From the NCBI GenBank assembly GCA_023386765.1, contig JAEWJD010000127.1, positions 1 through 9,145 on the forward strand: 9,145 bases of DNA. The letters run 5' to 3'. This DNA comes from Pseudomonadota bacterium. Lineage in GTDB: Bacteria; Pseudomonadota; Gammaproteobacteria; Burkholderiales; Burkholderiaceae_B. The notes beneath the pieces were generated by a model. It was not told where the DNA came from and made no database searches. It was given only the letters and a program-made list of their open reading frames with translations. A program made the translations under genes and the position numbers. Each line of letters starts with the position of its first letter. The first letter of the stretch is position 1. Shown here piece by piece: positions 6,253 through 9,145 of the stretch.

Positions 6253-6263
6253 ATCCTCAGGCC
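6246..6263. repeat. Perfect 7-bp hairpin spanning two convergent stop codons
   Basis: GGCCTGA (6246-6252), loop ATCC, TCAGGCC (6257-6263). Each arm contains the GCC-TGA (Ala-stop) end of one convergent gene. The stem could act from both strands as a transcript end, but neither side has a T-run, so factor-independent termination is not supported. Confidence 0.45.
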
Positions 6264-7447
6264 TGCTGCCGGCGCCGCCAGTTGACCACGATATGCGTCA
6301 GCAGGCCGGCCGCGAGCCCCCAGAAGGCCGAACCGATTCCCCAGAACGACATGCCCGAGGCGGTGGCCAGCAGGGTCACCAGCGCGGCTTCGCGCTGCGC
6401 CGGGTTGGACATCGCGCTGGCCATGCCGCCCATGATGGCGCCCAGCAGGGCCAGGCCTGCCAGGGTGGCGATGAGCGCGGCGGGCAGCGCCTGGAAGAAC
6501 ACGGCCACGGTGCCGGCGGCCACACTCAGCAACACGTAGCAGAGCCCGTAGGTGGCGGCCGCCACATAGCGGCGCGCCGGGTCGGGGTGTGCCTCGGGAC
6601 CCGCGCAGATGGCGGCAATGATTGCGCCTAGCGTCACGCTGTGTGCCCCGAAGGGGGCGGCGATCAGGCCCACCACGCCGGTCAGGGCGACCAGGCGCGA
6701 GGCCGGTGGCCGATAGCCATTGGCCTGCAGGATGGCCAGGCCGGGCAGGTTCTGCGAGGCCATGGCCACCACGAACAGCGGGATGCCCAGGCTGATGGCG
6801 CCCTGCAGGGTGAAGGCCGGGGGGGTCCAGACAAAATCGGTCCAGGCCCAGTGCACGTTTTCCAAGTGCAGGCCGCCCTGTCCGGCGGCAACCGCCAGGC
6901 CCGCGGCCAGCACGGCCAGCACGGCGAAACGCGGCAGCCAGCGCTTGCACAGGAGGTAGGCGGCGCACATGGCCAGTACCAGCCAGGGGGCGCCGGCAAT
7001 GCTGCGGAACACGCCCAGGCCGAAATCCAGCAGTACGCCGGCCAGCATGGCACCCGCGATTTCAGCGGGAATGCGTCGCACGATGGGGTCGATCCAGCCG
7101 AATACGCCACAGGCCAGGGTCAAGGCAGCCGCTAGTACGAAGGCGCCGACGGCCTGATCGAACGGGACGCCGGCCAGGCCGGTGACCAGCAACGCCGCGC
7201 CTGGCGTGGACCAGGCGAAGACCACAGGCAGGCCGGTGCGCAGGCTTACCAGCGCGCCACCCACGCCCAGGGCCAGGCAGATCGAACCCAGCCAGGAACC
7301 GATATGGATCGCGTCCAGGCCTGCGCTATGGCCTGCTTGCACCATCAGCACGGCGGTGCCGCCGAAGCTGACCAGTACGGCCACCAGCCCGGCCACGATG
7401 GCCGAGATCGAAACATCGTTCAGGCGAGGCTGCGCCGCTGGGGTCAT
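6257..7447 (-). CDS. benE: BenE-family transporter (benzoate/H+ symporter-like)
   Basis: The 396-aa product is an inner-membrane protein with about a dozen hydrophobic segments and almost no long soluble parts, the usual length for BenE. Family stretches include WSTPGAALL (about 79-87), the QNLPGLAILQANGY segment (about 232-245), PFGAHSVTLGAI (about 265-276) and the strongly conserved CAGPEAHPDPARRY loop (about 281-294). BenE proteins import benzoate with protons; whether this member takes benzoate or another aromatic acid cannot be read from sequence. I start it at 7447 (MTPAAQPRLNDVS), because the upstream in-frame extension would translate ferredoxin coding DNA in another frame and gives an unlikely Pro/Arg-rich leader. 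That ATG overlaps the ferredoxin TGA by four bases (7444-7447), so expression is probably coupled to it; there is no strong Shine-Dalgarno. No ben, cat or other aromatic-degradation gene is in the window. A seven-C run on the coding strand lies at 6829-6835. Confidence 0.9.
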   Translation of the reverse strand: MTPAAQPRLNDVSISAIVAGLVAVLVSFGGTAVLMVQAGHSAGLDAIHIGSWLGSICLALGVGGALVSLRTGLPVVFAWSTPGAALLVTGLAGVPFDQAVGAFVLAAALTLACGVFGWIDPIVRRIPAEIAGAMLAGVLLDFGLGVFRSIAGAPWLVLAMCAAYLLCKRWLPRFAVLAVLAAGLAVAAGQGGLHLENVHWAWTDFVWTPPAFTLQGAISLGIPLFVVAMASQNLPGLAILQANGYRPPASRLVALTGVVGLIAAPFGAHSVTLGAIIAAICAGPEAHPDPARRYVAAATYGLCYVLLSVAAGTVAVFFQALPAALIATLAGLALLGAIMGGMASAMSNPAQREAALVTLLATASGMSFWGIGSAFWGLAAGLLTHIVVNWRRRQQA

Positions 7448-7695
7448 TTTTGTTCGGTCAGGCGGTGGTATTTGGCCATCAGGGCCTGTTGGTTTTCCTG
7501 CCACTGGGGATGCAGCTCGATGCACTCGACCGGGCAGACGACCTGGCATTGCGGCTCATCGTGATGGCCGACGCATTCAGTGCAGCGAAGCGGGTCGATG
7601 ACGTAGTAGTCCTCGCCCATGGAAATGGCATCGTTGGGACATTGCGGCTCGCAGACGTCGCAATTGATGCATTCATCGGTGATGAGTAGGGCCAT
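7444..7695 (-). CDS. 2[4Fe-4S] ferredoxin, Allochromatium (YfhL) type
   Basis: The 83-aa protein MALLITDECINC... has the first cluster motif C9-x2-C12-x2-C15-x3-C19-P. A second motif follows with the insertion diagnostic of Alvin-type ferredoxins: C38-x2-C41-x8-C50-x3-C54-P. An additional Cys58 and a charged C-terminal helix (about 65-83) complete the family pattern. It is a small cytoplasmic low-potential electron carrier; the partner enzyme is not indicated by the sequence. In many proteobacteria a ferredoxin of this type sits beside coaD, as here, 76 bp downstream of it and on the same strand. I chose the ATG at 7695 because the family starts there (MALxIT-xCINC). The extended in-frame start near 7866 would overlap coaD and add an atypical leader. 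A -10-like TACAAT about 40 bp upstream could give it its own promoter. The stop overlaps the benE start. Confidence 0.95.
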   Translation of the reverse strand: MALLITDECINCDVCEPQCPNDAISMGEDYYVIDPLRCTECVGHHDEPQCQVVCPVECIELHPQWQENQQALMAKYHRLTEQK

Positions 7696-7731
7696 GACGG
7701 GGCAGCGCTCAAGACGGGGGGTCAGCCGCTG

Positions 7732-7737
7732 ATTGTA
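7732..7737 (-). promoter_or_regulatory. Candidate -10 element for ferredoxin-benE
   Basis: On the minus strand this reads TACAAT within GCGCTACAATCAG, a close match to a sigma-70 -10 box. It would place a transcript start near 7725, giving a leader of about 30 nt before the ferredoxin ATG at 7695. No -35 resembling TTGACA lies 16-18 bp upstream; that space is occupied by the GC-rich inverted repeat at 7741-7763. Confidence 0.35.
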
Positions 7738-7740
7738 GCG

Positions 7741-7763
7741 CTGCCGGTCCGTGGGCCCGGCAG
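7741..7763. repeat. 7-bp inverted repeat downstream of coaD
   Basis: CTGCCGG (7741-7747) and CCGGCAG (7757-7763) are perfect complements around a 9-nt loop, starting 8 bp past the coaD stop. It could be a weak coaD terminator or attenuating hairpin, but no T-run follows on the minus strand, so the role is unproven. Confidence 0.35.
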
Positions 7764-7771
7764 GCGGCCGA

Positions 7772-8278
7772 TCAGCCGGCCTCGGATGCCTGCTCGCGGC
7801 GTTCGCGGGCTTTTTCCTGCAGCCAACGTTCCACCGAGGGGAACACGAATTTGCTGACATCACCACCCAGGATGGCGATTTCGCGCACGATCGTGCCGGA
7901 GATGAACTGATACTGGTCCGACGGGGTCATGAACAGGGTTTCGACGTCGGGCAGCAGGTGGCGGTTCATGCCGGCCATCTGGAACTCGTTCTCGAAGTCG
8001 GACACGGCGCGCAGGCCGCGCACGATGACACGCCCGTTCTGTTCGCGCACGAAGTCCTTGAGCAGGCCGCCGAAACTCTGGACTTCGACGTTGGGATAGT
8101 GGCCCAGCACTTCGCGGGCGATCTCGACCCGTTCCTGCACGCCGAAGAACGGCCTCTTGTTGGGGCTGTAGGCCACGCCGACCACCACTTTATCGAACAG
8201 CGCGGCGGCGCGACGGACGAGGTCTTCGTGACCGCGCGTGAGCGGGTCGAACGTGCCTGGGTATACGGCGATGATCAT
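7772..8278 (-). CDS. coaD: Phosphopantetheine adenylyltransferase
   Basis: The 168-aa product is a standard-length CoaD. This cytoplasmic enzyme transfers AMP from ATP to 4'-phosphopantetheine, giving dephospho-CoA, the penultimate step of coenzyme A synthesis. It shows the nucleotidyltransferase start YPGTFDPLTRGH with the ATP-binding His17, the VRGLRAVSDFENEFQ segment (about 86-100) with Arg90, and the ISGTIVRE motif (about 126-133) in place of E. coli's ISSSLVKE, followed by GGDVSKFVFP. The ATG at 8278 begins exactly at the family N-terminus, and a GGAG lies about 7 nt upstream. The gene follows rsmD by 22 bp on the same strand, the common rsmD-coaD pairing in proteobacteria, and probably shares its transcript. 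Through CoA it also supplies the phosphopantetheine group that an ACP needs, but that is a general link and does not indicate a specific partnership with the ACP in this window. Confidence 0.97.
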   Translation of the reverse strand: MIIAVYPGTFDPLTRGHEDLVRRAAALFDKVVVGVAYSPNKRPFFGVQERVEIAREVLGHYPNVEVQSFGGLLKDFVREQNGRVIVRGLRAVSDFENEFQMAGMNRHLLPDVETLFMTPSDQYQFISGTIVREIAILGGDVSKFVFPSVERWLQEKARERREQASEAG

Positions 8279-8300
8279 GCTGGCTCCAAACCGGTATTGT

Positions 8301-8921
8301 TTATGGTGTTACACCATCCTCCAAACCCGGATTATTGTCCGTTTCCTGCAATGCAGCAAACGTTAACAACACATAGTGGACCGCGCCGGCCTTGCCTTCG
8401 CGCAGACGGGTATATGCCTCGGGGTGGATGATAGGAGACTCGGATTCGACGTAGACCAGCGCGCCCTTTGCCAGCACCGCGGGCAGGCCGGGCCACACCC
8501 GGCTGAGCCAGTCCTGGCCGAAGGGCGGATCCAGCAGCACCAGATCAAAGCGCGAGGCATCCATGCGCGCCAGTGCCTGCAGGGCATCGCCCGCATGGAT
8601 GCGTACCTGGTCGGCCTGCAGTTTGTCGCGCAGCCGGCGCAGGGCAGTGAGGGCCTGGCGATCGTTTTCGACCATCTGCACCTGGGCCGCGCCGCGCGAG
8701 GCGGCTTCCAGACCCAGCGCGCCGCTGCCGGCGAACAGGTCCAGCACCCGTTTGTCGCGGAAGTCACCATGCCAGAGATGGGTCAGCCAATTGAACAGGG
8801 TTTCGCGCACGCGGTCGGGCGTGGGGCGCAGCCCGGGAACGTCAGGCACGCTGATCGGGGTGCGGCGGAACTGGCCGCCGACGATGCGGATGGCGCGCGG
8901 GCCACTAGCGGATTGCTTCAA
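8301..8921 (-). CDS. rsmD: 16S rRNA (guanine966-N2)-methyltransferase
   Basis: The 206-aa product is an S-adenosylmethionine-dependent methyltransferase that modifies G966 of 16S rRNA in the assembling 30S subunit. Visible motifs are IRIVGGQFRRTPI at the N-terminus, the LRPTPDRVRETLFNWL signature (about 31-46), the SAM-binding DLFAGSGALGLEA (about 61-73), an acidic Glu85 ending the next strand, and the catalytic DPPF (131-134). The start is TTG at 8919-8921, chosen because a perfect AGGAGG lies 9 nt upstream and the protein then begins a few residues before the conserved region; no ATG or GTG in a better position is seen. A -10-like TACTAT (minus strand, 8944-8949) lies just before it, which would give a very short leader. 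The gene is divergent from ftsY, a frequent arrangement in proteobacteria, and precedes coaD. Confidence 0.96.
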   Translation of the reverse strand: MKQSASGPRAIRIVGGQFRRTPISVPDVPGLRPTPDRVRETLFNWLTHLWHGDFRDKRVLDLFAGSGALGLEAASRGAAQVQMVENDRQALTALRRLRDKLQADQVRIHAGDALQALARMDASRFDLVLLDPPFGQDWLSRVWPGLPAVLAKGALVYVESESPIIHPEAYTRLREGKAGAVHYVLLTFAALQETDNNPGLEDGVTP

Positions 8922-8930
8922 AGCAGGGAA

Positions 8931-8936
8931 CCTCCT
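8931..8936 (-). promoter_or_regulatory. rsmD: Shine-Dalgarno site for rsmD, deciding a TTG start
   Basis: The minus strand reads AGGAGG followed by nine bases (TTCCCTGCT) and then TTG. A full anti-16S match at this spacing supports initiation at the rare start codon. Confidence 0.7.
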
Positions 8937-8980
8937 GGCGCGAATAGTAGCGCCTCGGGGCGGATGGGGGCGATCCCGAA

Positions 8981-8986
8981 TATACT
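8981..8986 (+). promoter_or_regulatory. ftsY: Candidate -10 element next to the ftsY start
   Basis: TATACT is a close match to the sigma-70 -10 consensus. The ftsY ATG begins 7 nt after its last base, about where a transcript from this promoter would start. No Shine-Dalgarno is visible between the two, so the mRNA would be leaderless or nearly so. No clear -35 is present. Confidence 0.4.
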
Positions 8987-8993
8987 TTTGCCT

Positions 8994-9145
8994 ATGTTCC
9001 GCTTCTTCAAGAAAAAAACCCCTGCGCCCGCCGCGCCGGCTACGCCGGTCCCGCCGCCGCAGGAGGAAACCATCGCCAGCCCGGCGCCCACGCCCGAGGC
9101 CGTGCCCGCCGCCGTGCCCGCCGCCGTGCCCGAGCTCCCGGCGGC
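8994..9145 (+). CDS. ftsY: Signal recognition particle receptor FtsY, N-terminal part (3' truncated)
   Basis: Only the first 50 codons are in the window. The product begins MFRFFKKKTPAPAAP and continues with an Ala/Pro/Val-rich, Glu-containing stretch; the frame stays open to the edge. FtsY proteins start with an aromatic/basic membrane-contacting segment, followed by a poorly conserved, low-complexity A region before the NG GTPase domain, which would lie beyond the window. The divergent position next to rsmD matches the common ftsY/rsmD arrangement and is a main reason for the call. FtsY receives SRP-ribosome complexes at the inner membrane for co-translational insertion. The low-complexity region contains a 12-bp in-frame tandem repeat, and an A7 run (9012-9018) encodes part of the KKK. 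There is no recognisable ribosome-binding site. Identity rests on the start motif plus context, since no GTPase motif is visible. Confidence 0.85.
   Translation, partial: MFRFFKKKTPAPAAPATPVPPPQEETIASPAPTPEAVPAAVPAAVPELPA
9099..9131 (+). repeat. ftsY: 12-bp tandem repeat in ftsY (2.75 copies)
   Basis: The unit GCCGTGCCCGCC is repeated without error for 33 bases and is in frame, encoding Ala-Val-Pro-Ala (residues 36-46). Copy number changes would alter the length of the linker and leave the reading frame intact. Confidence 0.85.

Noticed and set aside
6105..6968. 287-codon frame on the minus strand overlapping the MOSC_N-like and benE genes
   Set aside because: Arg/Gly/Pro-rich shadow in another frame of benE with no family features.
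7448..7549. N-terminal extension of benE starting at 7549
   Set aside because: It lies inside the ferredoxin coding sequence in another frame and gives a Pro/Arg/Gly-rich leader unlike BenE proteins; the ATG at 7447 fits the family.
7696..7866. N-terminal extension of the ferredoxin starting at 7866
   Set aside because: It overlaps the 3' end of coaD, and its residues do not match ferredoxin; the family begins at the MALLIT start at 7695.
1..9145. tRNA, rRNA, CRISPR arrays, insertion sequences or attachment sites
   Set aside because: No cloverleaf-like segment, regular spaced repeats, transposase or integrase motifs were seen on either strand.

Overview
The window looks like chromosomal DNA from a high-GC betaproteobacterium of the Alcaligenaceae, most likely Bordetella or Achromobacter. 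The reasons are the block ftsY / rsmD / coaD / 2[4Fe-4S] ferredoxin, an FtsY start of the form MFRFFKKK followed by an Ala/Pro-rich stretch, strong G/C third-position bias, and a fimbrial gene alongside. The genus is inferred; no rRNA or other marker gene is present.

Left part (1 to about 2964), accessory in character. It opens with the 3' end of a chaperone-usher fimbrial subunit or tip adhesin. After a 133-bp gap containing a locally AT-rich stretch come two overlapping genes: an acyl carrier protein with a long low-complexity C-terminal tail, and a FabF-type beta-ketoacyl-ACP synthase with all its catalytic residues. Converging on them, 4 bp away, is an RcsB-like response regulator with no sensor kinase in view. 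Fimbria, ACP, condensing enzyme and RcsB-like regulator side by side are the least conventional part of the window. An acyl product made under fimbrial or envelope control is possible, but that is inference.

Middle (2965-6252). A 442-bp divergent intergenic region carries a 13-bp, one-mismatch inverted repeat with a 27-bp AT-rich spacer. Rightward of it lies a large AsmA-family envelope protein (820 aa), overlapped ATGA-fashion by a 128-aa protein resembling only the N-terminal beta-barrel domain of MOSC proteins.

Right part (6257-9145), mostly housekeeping. Four genes read leftward: rsmD (16S rRNA methyltransferase), coaD (coenzyme A synthesis), an Allochromatium-type 2[4Fe-4S] ferredoxin, and a BenE-family transporter whose start overlaps the ferredoxin stop. 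ftsY (SRP receptor) starts divergently from rsmD and runs off the window. rsmD appears to start at TTG behind a perfect AGGAGG, while ftsY has no visible Shine-Dalgarno and a -10-like TATACT almost touching its ATG.

Both convergent junctions (2274-2277 and 6253-6256) have a 4-bp spacer between two TGA stops, and each is spanned by a perfect inverted repeat. The long antisense reading frames in the window are compositional shadows of the GC-rich genes.
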